Positions 23,212 to 50,111 of a stretch of 64,000 nucleotides of DNA are shown here, in pieces (position 1 is the first letter of the stretch; every line of letters begins with the position of its first letter). Both the position numbers and the translations under genes were made by a program. The notes under the pieces are model-generated. The model saw nothing but the letters and a program-made list of their open reading frames with translations, was not told where the DNA came from and made no database searches. Location of the stretch: the NCBI RefSeq assembly GCF_016859285.1, contig NC_053409.1, forward strand, positions 21,275,976 through 21,339,975. The letters run 5' to 3'. Source of the DNA: Xiphias gladius. Lineage: Eukaryota; Chordata; Actinopteri; Istiophoriformes; Xiphiidae.

Positions 23212-24110
23212 TGCATCACCTAAAATACCTATACGTGCTCAGGGCATCAACAGCACTCCAAAGTCAACCATACACTGCACTGTTTGTTTACTGCAAATTC
23301 TTCTTCCGTCTTTGAAAAATACATTTCTTATTGAACCCTCCTGCAACAGATCCAACCAAATGGACAGGGAAAAAAAGTTGTTTTTTTTCCTTTCATGTCC
23401 ACTGCCATGTTTTATCCTGTTTTTAGCCTAAATGTTACGGTGTTAAATATGCAGTATTTTTTCATTTTATATTAAGCAATAATGATCTTACATGTGTTGG
23501 ACCTATGAGGAACCAAATGTGAAGGTTAGCCTGTAAAGAAAACATGCTATTTTACAGTTATTTATAATTTTTTAAATATTTTTCAAAGCAGTAGCTGTTA
23601 CTAGTAAATGAGTAAATATTTTTACCATGACACTATACTCCTCTCCCAAAAGAGAGACGCAATACTGAAGTGCACTCTTTATATAAGTGTTCTTTTGTCT
23701 TTGTTGTCAAAGAGATTGTGTACATCTGTCTGTCCTTTAAGTCTCTAGCCCCTCATGTAAAGAAGAAACAGAAGCAAGTCAGTAGTGAAATCATGTAAAG
23801 AGAAAAGTCAAATAATCTGATGACCTTTTTAAGGTATTTGCTTTCGTGTAACACCACCTGGAGTTGCGTTCACTTTACATGTCTGTCAATTCGCAATACT
23901 TGGTATTTATGTTTGAATAAAATCCTATGATCTGTTGCAATATGTAAAGTGAGAATGTGTAAAGCTGTAATTGAAAATTATTCCATCATGAATGTTTGTG
24001 ATTCAAATCGAGGACCTTGTCTTTGTAACTGCTGCAGAGTAAGCACTAAAGTGTAAAACAGGGTAATGTTTTGTGTTTTCAGTATAAATAAAATACATAA
24101 ATTGTGTTTG
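23212..24110 (+). other. NIN 3' untranslated region
   Basis: AT-rich sequence follows the stop codon at 23209-23211. Two polyadenylation signals occur, at 23916 (gaataaaatcc) and 24087 (aaataaaatac); the second is followed by a GT-rich stretch (ttgtgtttggtctg). The last 240 nt lie inside the tandem duplication, so both signals are present again at 25186 and 25357. Confidence 0.7.
23916..24092 (+). terminator. NIN polyadenylation signals
   Basis: AATAAA at 23916-23921 and AATAAA at 24087-24092 are both on the NIN strand. A GT-rich downstream element starts at about 24100, so the distal signal is the better-supported cleavage site. Confidence 0.65.
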
Positions 24111-24242
24111 GTCTGATTTGGTATTTGATTAATTTGTTGCTTCTGTTTAACGATAATCTCCTCACTCCCCTGCTGGTTTATCCATCTATAGATGGCCGTG
24201 GACCCTACAAATAGGATACAAGACATTCATTTCCCTCAAGCA

Positions 24243-24420
24243 GTGGTGGAAAGTAACTAAGGATATTTTTACTCAAGTGCTGTACTTGAATGCATTTTTC
24301 AAGGTAAAACACTTGCAGGTTTCTAGCATGTTTTACATTTCTATTCCAGTACATCTTAGAGGTAAACATTGTACTTTGTTTTGTTTTTTTTAACTTGTAT
24401 TTTACATCCATATACAGATA
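24243..24420. repeat. Teleost 'GTGGTGGAAAGTAACTAAG' element, end fragment (also at about 25513-25690)
   Basis: The opening 'agtggtggaaagtaactaag', followed by 'ttttactcaagtgctgtacttgaa' and 'ccagtacatcttagaggtaaacattgtac', is the characteristic left end of a widespread fish element. It lies inside the duplicated unit, so it appears twice. Confidence 0.7.
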
Positions 24421-24879
24421 TAAGCTTATGATCTTTGCACTGAATATGTTACCTAGTAGTATGTGAAGCAATTTAAACGAGCTCCACCTCAACATTAAAC
24501 TTTGATTTATGATCAATAAAGAGCCAATCATATATTTATACAACACTGGCATGGGGCCAGTCTGCTAAGTGTGCACTCTTGATACATTTTAAACAGCTTG
24601 CTCTTAAATATTTGCGTGCTTGGGGACATTTTCAATGCAGGTCTACTTGGAATTCATTATTCCCACTCAGAACCAAATGTAACAACCGCTATTTAACGCC
24701 ATACGTTTGCACAACTTTTGCTGCTCCGTGTGCAGAGCTCACATCTCCTGTGATCGGTTTGGAGTCAAGGCACTCGTACGCATTTGTTAAATTTTGCTGT
24801 CGCTTGTGCGTTGCGTCGGTGGACGAGCTGTGTACTTCAGTCAACCCTATTTGTGTTTGTGCTCAACGGTCCGCTCGCA

Positions 24880-25140
24880 GAAGGGCAGGACCGCGCAGTA
24901 ACCATTCCCGGCGAGGAACGGCGGTGGGAGTGCATCGCTGCTCAGAGCGGACTGGACCGCCGCAGGAAAGACGCTCCCAGTCGCTCGAGTTAGCTGGCTA
25001 ACTTGACGCTAGCTGATCGGAAGCTTAAAATGTCGTCTCTCTGCGCTTTGCAAAGTGAACGGGACGGTCGCAGAGTCGAGGGATTGTGCCATGAGATTGC
25101 AGCGCCGTGTTGTTGATGTTTCCGAGCCTTGAGTTATGCT
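24880..25140 (+). promoter_or_regulatory. Duplicate (orphan) copy of the SAV1 promoter/5'UTR
   Basis: CpG-rich sequence almost identical to the stretch just upstream of SAV1 exon 1 (26150-26407). The copy keeps the SAV1 ATG (25136) but only two codons of it. The frame then reads into duplicated NIN 3' sequence and stops after 16 codons. The exon-1 splice donor (26502) is absent from this copy, and NIN-type polyA signals follow at 25186 and 25357. Confidence 0.6.
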
Positions 25141-26407
25141 CACTTTACATGTCTGTCAATTCGCAATACTTGGTATTTATGTTTGAATAAAATCCTATGA
25201 TCTGTTGCAATATGTAAAGTGAGAATGTGTAAAGCTGTAATTGAAAATTATTCCATCATGAATGTTTGTGATTCAAATCGAGGACCTTGTCTTTGTAACT
25301 GCTGCAGAGTAAGCACTAAAGTGTAAAACAGGGTAATGTTTTGTGTTTTCAGTATAAATAAAATACATAAATTGTGTTTGGTCTGATTTGGTATTTGATT
25401 AATTTGTTGCTTCTGTTTAACGATAATCTCCTCACTCCCCTGCTGGTTTATCCATCTATAGATGGCCGTGGACCCTACAAATAGGATACAAGACATTCAT
25501 TTCCCTCAAGCAGTGGTGGAAAGTAACTAAGGATATTTTTACTCAAGTGCTGTACTTGAATGCATTTTTCAAGGTAAAACACTTGCATGTTTCTAGCATG
25601 TTTTACATTTCTATTCCAGTACATCTTAGAGGTAAACATTGTACTTTGTTTTGTTTTTTTTTAACTTGTATTTTACATCCATATACAGATATAAGCTTAT
25701 GATCTTTGCACTGAATATGTTACCTAGTAGTATGTGAAGCAATTTAAACGAGCTCCACCTCAACGTTAAACTTTGATTTATGAACAATAAAGAGCCAATC
25801 ATATATTTATACAACACTGGCATGGGGCCAGTCTGCTAAGTGTGCACTCTTGATACATTTTAAACAGCTTGCTCTTAAATATTTGCGTGCTTGGGGACAT
25901 TTTCAATGCAGGTCTACTTGGAACTCATTATTCCCACTCAGAACCAAATGTAACAACCGCTATTTAACGCCATACGTTTGCACAACTTTTGCTGCTCCGT
26001 GTGCAGAGCTCACATCTCCTGTGATCGGTTTGGAGTCAAGGCACTCGTACGCATTTGTTAAATTTTGCTGTCGCTTGTGCGTTGCGTCGGTGGACGAGCT
26101 GTGTACTTCAGTCAACCCTATTTGTGTTTGTGCTCAACGGTCCGCTCGCAGAAGGGGCAGGACCGCGCAGTAACCATTCCCGGTGAGGAACGGCGGTGGG
26201 AGTGCATCGCTGCTCAGAGCGGACTGGACCGCCGCAGGAAAGACGCTCCCAGTCGCTCGAGTTAGCTGGCTAACTTGACGCTAGCTGATCGGAAGCTTAA
26301 AATGTCGTCTCTCTGCGCTTTGCAAAGTGAACGGGACGGTCGCAGAGTCGAGGGATTGTGCCATGAGATTGCAGCGCCGTGTTGTTGATGTTTCCGAGCC
26401 TTGAGTT

Positions 26408-26412
<5 letters not shown>
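25141..26412. repeat. Tandem duplication, copy 2 (1272 bp)
   Basis: The second head-to-tail copy runs directly into SAV1 exon 1. Relative to copy 1 it has an extra T in the T-run near 25650 and an extra G at about 26156. The junction (gagttatgct|cactttacat) shows only about 2 bp of microhomology between the flanks, which fits non-homologous or replication-based duplication. A false duplication in the assembly cannot be excluded from sequence alone. Confidence 0.95.
26150..26407 (+). promoter_or_regulatory. SAV1 CpG-rich promoter / 5'UTR
   Basis: CpG density rises sharply here against the AT-rich surroundings (for example 'ggaccgcgcagtaaccattcccgg', 'cgctcccagtcgctcgag'), and it continues through the SAV1 first coding exon. 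No TATA box stands out. The start site is not defined by sequence. Confidence 0.6.

Positions 26413-34229
<7,817 letters not shown>

Positions 34230-34285
<56 letters not shown>
34230..34285. repeat. (GT)28 microsatellite at the start of the SAV1 3'UTR
   Basis: A pure GT run of about 56 nt starts 3 nt after the SAV1 stop codon (TGA at 34225-34227). It explains the Val/Cys- and His/Thr-repeat frames seen on both strands, which are not genes. Confidence 0.95.
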
Positions 34286-34287
<2 letters not shown>

Positions 34288-34721
34288 GCAGGGACGCTGC
34301 ACTGCCACACCTCTCTGAGGTTTCCACAGTTTGGGAGCGGTCAGGGTTTCTTTTGAAATCATGATTGACTCTTAATTGCCTCTTTACCAAACACATCTGT
34401 GCCTTCGCTTGATCCAAATATATCAGCCAGGAAGTTGAGACGCACATTGGCGGGGGGGGGGGCCCTCTTCCCCCCCCACGTTACGCTCAGTTCACTCAAT
34501 TTATGAATGACCGTGTGACTGAAAAACACTCCAATGAAGAAAAGAAACCTATAATGTGCTACATCTGGGGAGACTGCTTGTGGTGCCATTTACAGCCACT
34601 GCCCTGAGAACTGAATTGCTGTATGGATTTCTGTTTTTAAGACTGAGGAGAACAGAGTCTGAAAAACTCTGGATTTTCGTTCAAAAACACCCTGAGATTG
34701 TGCCTTTTTTTTTTTTTTTTT

Positions 34722-34731
34722 AATAAATAAA
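34722..34731 (+). terminator. SAV1 proximal polyadenylation signal
   Basis: Two overlapping AATAAA hexamers (taataaataaaacg) about 500 nt after the SAV1 stop. Downstream sequence includes tgtctgctcatatcgtgt. Further AATAAA motifs at 35338 and 35730 are distal alternatives. Confidence 0.55.
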
Positions 34732-37700
34732 ACGCAGCATTTTTAAAATGTCTGCTCATATCGTGTATACACCGGCTACTCCGTCATTTTTTCCTGTGGG
34801 AGAAAACGACAGGCAGCTTCTTCTAATTTGTTAGCGTATGAAATACTTCATGACTGTTGTTCCTTTGCTATGTTACCCTCATAAACTGAAACCACACTCT
34901 TTTACATTAAACAAAAAGTGTGTATTTTTCTTTTTTTTTTTTTATGACATACTGTATGCTTTATAAGACAATCCACCAAAACTTTAACGGATATTTAAGT
35001 TTTGATATGAAACACGTCTTTATTTAAAAACCTTTTGATGGATGAAGCATCACATTTGATGCAGTGGTTTGAGCATCTCTCGGCTCTTTGGCATTACTGT
35101 AAGTCAGGAATATTCTTGTGTTTGTGTGTATAATGAAACATAAATAAGCTACTGGAACTTTTTAAAACACTTCAGAAGACACATTAAGTTTGCCAAACAA
35201 GTGCAATTCAATTTCTTCTTGTTTCATTCTTTCTGAATATTTCTTGCCTTGGTGATGCCTTATTTTTATGGACTGACATATCTCTTTTGGGATTACATGG
35301 AAGTACAGGTTCTTGGAACCATATTCTATTGATTAGCAATAAATTAAACCTTTTTAAGATATTCAGAAACGTCTTAAAGTCTGAGGTTTTGTCTAGTAGG
35401 GACTGGTGCGAGTGTTCTATAACTGCGTTGATAACGTTAGGAAAGATAAATCGATTACCACACTTTAACGTTTAAAAAAAGGTGTCAGGAGCTGGCGAAA
35501 ATATGACTGGTTTATAGGAGTTTTATATGAGTGAATGCAAATCCATACACTTCTGAATGTCGTAAAAGGGTGTGTGTTTAGGTAACAGTAGAATAGGTTG
35601 GTAAAGAACCTTGGGCTTCTCTTCAATGAGTTCTTCACTATGCAAGAAGGTCTCGATCGCATCTTTTCAGAATGGTGTCATCATTTTGTACATATCTCAT
35701 GTTGTGGATTGCAAATACAGGACATAAGCAATAAAGTCTGCAGTGAAGAAAAATACACTTATGACGTTACAGTTGTTGCCTCTTTGCTGCCCGTTTACTT
35801 CGACACGGAGCGTGGACACACGGAGCCTTAAACAGACTTAATTTTGAGATGTAAAATAATTAAAAGCGACTTTTCTCGATAGGGTTGTTTTTGGACTTTC
35901 AGGGAGTCAGAAAGAGTAGATGTAATTTTAATAATTTTTAACAAGTTAATTGACCTTTTTTTGGGGGGGGGGGGGGACACCTCTTATTCAAAGTATTTTA
36001 ATATCTTAAGACATATCTTCAGGGAATCTTTAAAGAAATTACTCAAGCCTAGTTTTCATTAATTTGGTCCAACTTTATTATTCATTTCTTTGTAACTGAA
36101 ACTTTGCAATGCATGTGCTGAAACTAAGCAGCGTTGACTTGGAAGAGCTTGCCCAGAGGTTGATTCATTTGACCTTTCGGTACACTGAGGCTCCCACTAT
36201 ATCCGGAGTTTATTTAAGTGTCGTTGAGGGCGGTTTGAGGAATGAATACAAAAAATCCAAGAAAAGTATGCGTTTTTTTTTCCCCCCCTCTTTTCTGCCA
36301 GACAGAATATTCAATTCATAGTTAATTTGGAGTGTAAATGCAACACAATGTAAACAAATGCTACTTTTCTGACTTATGAATGGACACAACACTCCAAAAA
36401 AAGTCACGAGGAAATGGGATTTTAAAACCTCACTAATCTTAAACTGGATTTAGATGGTTCTTTGTGTGAAGGCCTCACTGATGTTGATTATACATTGTGG
36501 AAGACTCAAGAAGCCACTCTGCTGCAATGCCTTTAAATTTTCAACCCTTGAGGTCAGACCTCAGTATAAACTTGCTAAATATGCATGACAGTGTTCCTGT
36601 ACTGTCGGTGACCAGAATCTACATGGAGAGAGAGAAAAAAAAAAAAAAACAAACCCGAAAAAACGTTTCGATGCAGCAGCTCTATGTGATGCAGACATGT
36701 TACAGTGCTATGATTCTGGGTTATTGAATAAGCTAAAAACGATGACCACAATTATACAAAGGTGAAGTATTCGAACACTAAAAAGTGCTGTCACCGATGC
36801 AAGCCTTTTGTTTACAAACGCAAGCTGTTTTCGCAACGCAAAAAAAGTCAGGGTCTGGCCTCTTTCACCACGCAACAGTTTTTCACAGATGATTCAACTG
36901 AAGCGTGTGAAGATGATGGAAAAAGATGTGGAACGGGGATTCTTTTTAGAGGGCCTGTAGCCCTGCCTAATATCCTCTAACTTTGATTCCTCGGTGGCCG
37001 CAGAATAGCTACATTCCTCGGATTTGCTCGAACATTCGGTGAGAAAACACAACAATGGTTTCACCCACCACCTCTACATCACAATGGAAACTAAACGCAC
37101 TCTTTCCCTTCAACCTCAAAAGGCCTAACACACGTATAGAGGATCACCGGGACTCGGCGAAATTACAAAACTGCAAGCGGACTACAAAGTGAGAGATAAT
37201 GTCAGCTATGTTGTGTAAACTTCAAACTGTTGTTCCTGTGTTTTTTGCCTTCCCACCCACTGCTGTTATTTCAAAGTGCGTGCCAGAACAAAGCTACTCC
37301 GTGATCCAGAACTCTGTCAAAAGTAACACCAACCTCCGAAACAAAACAAACATAGTGTTTACAACTAATAAATGTGCCATTCGGTGTCTGCGTGTAGCCA
37401 GGCTGCGGTAGATGCGAAATCTTTTTTTTTTTTTACGTGTGATGGCACAATACCACTTTGTCACAACCACTCAAACTCAATTTTTTTTTAATAAAGTATA
37501 CCTGGTTTTAGAGCTTAAAGATGACAGACATTAACCATTTACCATGCTGATGATGCTTTTAACGCTTCATTATTTAACATACAATACACATTTTGGCTTT
37601 CAAACATCGCAGATCGTAGATATTGTTTCTTATAAACAGCACTAAACTTCAAAGAACGGAACAATTGTCACAAGTGGGGATTTCACAGATTAGGCTATAC

Positions 37701-38112
37701 TTTGAAAATCATCATCAATGACAAATGATGAGAAAAACCCCGTCCGATATGAAATAAACAGCCGACAGGAAGTTGGATATGCCGAGGTCTCCTCTGGCAG
37801 AGTGCCTACAGTATCTGTACAGTTAATTTTTTTTTTTTTTCACAGACGAAAAGTGCGAGACAATGACTCATGGCATCCGTCGCTTGAAAGCGGGCACCCG
37901 GTGAAGAGGTGCTCTGGCGTTGCCTATACATGAACATTACACAGTCCCTTAGTAGGTTTAAAGTAGTGAATGTGTATTGGTGGGCGGCACCAGCCAATAC
38001 CACGATAAAAGAGTGCCTGATGGGTGAGGATGTTCCTCTGCCGCGCCGCGCCCGCCCCCCCCCACCCGGTCCGCCACCAGGAAGTCCCTGCTGTGCTCTG
38101 TCTTTTATCCAA

Positions 38113-47330
<9,218 letters not shown>

Positions 47331-47780
47331 AATACTGTCCTTATATCCCTCCGTTCGTCCGTTAATGAGCGGCCCTAGTCGGTAGTCATGAGTGTCGTGG
47401 GTGGGGAGGATGCCCTATCTCCACCGAAACGATGCTCCTATCGCAGGAGGATGATGGAGCTATTATTCCCAGCGCGATGCGGCGGCCGCAGGCGCTGCCA
47501 GGTGGCGCTGTTGTCTGTTGTTCCTCCGGGCCGTGAAGTAGCAGAGGCTAATAACGCGGGCCGCGAGGGGTGCGCGCGTGCGTGTGCGCGTGGTTCACCG
47601 GTCGTCGTGTTAAAATCAGCGCGACCACCGGGAACGGCCCCCGCGCAAACTGATACCGAGGCGCTTTTTCCATTCAGCCGGTTAAGCAAATGCCTTACGC
47701 GCATTTCCGGCGTCCGCCGGTAGGTGGCGCCGGTTACACAGAGCTCGGAATACGTGTCGCCTCCAAGCGCTGTCGTAAAT
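47331..47780 (-). promoter_or_regulatory. ATL1 CpG-rich promoter region
   Basis: Dense CpG (for example 'gcgcgatgcggcggccgcagg', 'aacgcgggccgcgagg', 'gtgcgcgcgtgcgtgtgcgcg') lies directly upstream of the ATL1 ATG at 47330 on the minus strand. This is typical of a CpG-island promoter. The start site cannot be fixed by eye. Confidence 0.6.
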
Positions 47781-48394
47781 ACCAGAACACGAGTTAACTG
47801 CTGCATGATGGTATAAAGAAGCGGCAGAGGTGTAGTAGTGAGGGGAGTAGTGGAAGTAAGTACCCCGGGCCCCGACATGAGAAGGGCCCACAAAAAAAAA
47901 AAACCTGGACATAAACTGGATGTTTTTATCTACAATTTAAAAATTTTAGCATATCAGCATTGAAGGCTGTTACTGGTGGTTGAATAAATAATTTGAAAGA
48001 CTCTACGGTAAAATCAGTTTGCAAAGGCCACTGCGGCGAAAATATAAAGACAAATGCAGTAATGCAGCAAACCTTTCTCGGCGCAGGGGACCAGAGTAAA
48101 ATGGCTCTCCACGTTTGTCTTATGTTCAGCGTATAATGACTTTAAAAAAAAAAAAAAAAAAAAAAGTTCTACAATGTCGTAAAACCTCAAAGCGAAAGCT
48201 TTACAAAGTAATTAGAGTATTTTGCAAAAATAAAAAAGGAAAACTGTCTTAAATGTGTTTGAAACACGTATTCACTGATTACTCTAATTACTATAATAAC
48301 CACTACAGCTGCATGTGTTTACTTGTCAAGTCAGTTACTTGTACAGACGCAAGAATGGATGTATTAAAGAGGAAAGGGGCCCACTGAGGCAGCA

Positions 48395-48880
48395 GATGGT
48401 GGAAGGTAACTAAGTATATTTACCTGAATATAGTTTTGAAGTGCCTGTACTTTGCTCGAGGATGTCCATTATATACTCCTACTCCACTTTTAGAGGGAAA
48501 CATCGTTTTTTTTTTAAATTCCACTGTATTAATTTGACAACTTTAGTCACTAGGGTCTTTGAAGGTCAAGCGTTTTCATACAAAACACACAATCTTATAA
48601 AATACTATACATTGTTATAGGTTAAACTCTCCAAGAATATTTAACGCAAATAAAATTTACTCCACCTCAACCCGCTACATTCACAAAATGCAAAGCATCA
48701 TATCTTATATGCTTGTTTATGAGTTTTTAAAATCTTAATCTGCAAAGTTATTTGCAAGAAAAATGTAGTTGAGTGGAACTACAAAGTAGAAGAAAATTAA
48801 AATACTAAGGGTAAGTTCAATTACCTCAGAACTGTACAGAACTGAAGTAATTGTACTTACGTATAATCCATCACTGAGGA
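48395..48880. repeat. Near-complete 'GTGGTGGAAAGTAACTAAG' element in the ATL1-MAP4K5 spacer
   Basis: The left end 'gatggtggaaggtaactaagtatatttacc', internal 'ctactccacttttagagggaaacat' and right end 'aagtaattgtacttacgtataatccatcactg' form inverted termini. It is non-coding and sits between the two divergent promoters. The rest of the spacer (47.8-48.4 and 48.9-49.4 kb) has A/T runs and no gene. Confidence 0.65.
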
Positions 48881-49379
48881 CTGCCGAATAAATATTTTAT
48901 CATTGTTACGCCGCTGTCGATCTACAAAGGGGTTCTCCCTCTTTCTAATAACAAATACTTTCATTACATGCCCCGTTATGTCGCAATTATTCCGCTATTT
49001 AGTGTTTAAATGTGGTCGTGGGACCGGACATTTTGTATTGTGCTCGTTTTTCCCCGAGAGTGTAGATTTTACGAGGAGCTCCTGAATGCAGCATCAGAAT
49101 CCAGTAACTGCGACTCCGCAGAGATTAGCGGTGGACAGACTGTTGCTTTTTCGGGAGATTTTTTTTTTTTTTTTTTGGGAGTACCTTCAAGAGTAATACT
49201 TCACATTATTTATGTCGCTTGACGTTAATATTTTACAGATGAGCCTGACGCTCGTCTAAAACTGCCAACAGAGGGAAATGACATGTCAGCGGCTAAACTT
49301 AATGCTGGCATTGTTGCGAGGACTGAACTAGACTCTAACGTCTGTGCTGCCCTCGCACCGAAGGAGACAGGGCAAACAG

Positions 49380-50111
49380 CAACAGCCGAGTGAAGTTTAC
49401 TACTGTTTCCTCGATAACAAAGGGGGACCGCTTTTCTCTTCTTGTGCGATTATTCGACGCCATCGTACAATTAAAAGCCTGGAAAAGATTTAAAATGCAA
49501 AACGCGCCCATCCACCGTGTTTGTATTGTAAAAGGTAGGCGCAGTTGAAGTTAGAACCAGCGGCGTAGCCGAGTTAACGTTAGCTAGTTAGCATTAGCTG
49601 GCTTGATGCTAAGCCCCTAACTCACCACATCCAGAGTAATGTCAGAACTGGATCTGGCTATTTGCTGGAATGACAACTGTCCATGCTAGCGTTATACTCA
49701 AGCTAATGTTATTTTAGTGGCCTCTGGTTGTTATATGCGTGAGTGTGAGCCCTAAATAAGTTTAATTTGAGGGTAGGTTTAAGAGAGAATAAGTACCGAA
49801 GTTATTGGTCTGACAGATGTCATGGTATGTGACAAAACATCCATATTTCCGTGAGTTGTGTTACCGCTGAAGAACATAAATAAAAAAACGTGTCATGTTC
49901 GTGTTACCGTTGGACCTATTTTGCATTTATGGTCTCCTAATGCTTTTCCTCCAAAACTTTTTCTTCAGCCTCTCTATCAGGACATGGAGCACGGGGAAGG
50001 ACCGTCTGAGTAACAGCGATTAACTTCTCTCCGGGACCTCGGCGTCATCAAACCAGCATCAGACCAGATCGAGCCAACTAAATGTAAAAGCGTCGTTTGG
50101 TTCAAGCTACC
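49380..50111 (+). promoter_or_regulatory. MAP4K5 promoter / 5'UTR region
   Basis: Moderately CpG-rich sequence with 'aaaacgcgcccatccaccg' and 'accagcggcgtagccgag', upstream of the MAP4K5 ATG at 50112. The final stretch, 49975-50111, probably includes 5'UTR. An upstream non-coding exon cannot be excluded. Confidence 0.45.

Larger units (their letters stand above)
23871..25140. repeat. Tandem duplication, copy 1 (1270 bp)
   Basis: From 'cactttacatgtctgtcaat' onward this stretch matches 25141-26412. I count five substitutions (for example g/t in 'acttgcaggttt', attaaac/gttaaac, gatcaata/gaacaata, aattcatt/aactcatt, ggcgagg/ggtgagg) and two 1-bp length differences. It contains the two NIN polyA signals, one end of a fish interspersed repeat, and a complete copy of the SAV1 upstream/5'UTR sequence up to the SAV1 start codon. 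Confidence 0.95.
34228..38112. other. Convergent SAV1 / ATL1 3'UTR interval
   Basis: The two genes face each other tail to tail across 3.9 kb with no coding exon visible. Candidate + strand polyA signals for SAV1 are AATAAA at 34722 and 34726 (after a T-run), 35338 and 35730. Candidate - strand signals for ATL1 (TTTATT on the + strand) are at 36074 and 35020. G- and A-homopolymers occur near 35965 and 36636. Which sites are used cannot be told from sequence, and the distal choices would make the two 3'UTRs meet or overlap. Confidence 0.55.

Noticed and set aside
24579..25001. 140-codon open frame upstream of SAV1 (and a 107-codon version at 25850-26173)
   Set aside because: The frame lies in the duplicated promoter/5'UTR. 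Copy 2 carries a 1-bp insertion that breaks it while the two copies are otherwise nearly identical, and the peptide has no recognisable domain. Chance reading frame.
47438..47893. 151-codon minus-strand frame in the ATL1 upstream CpG region
   Set aside because: GC-rich sequence has few stops. The frame overlaps the expected promoter/5'UTR and resembles no known protein.
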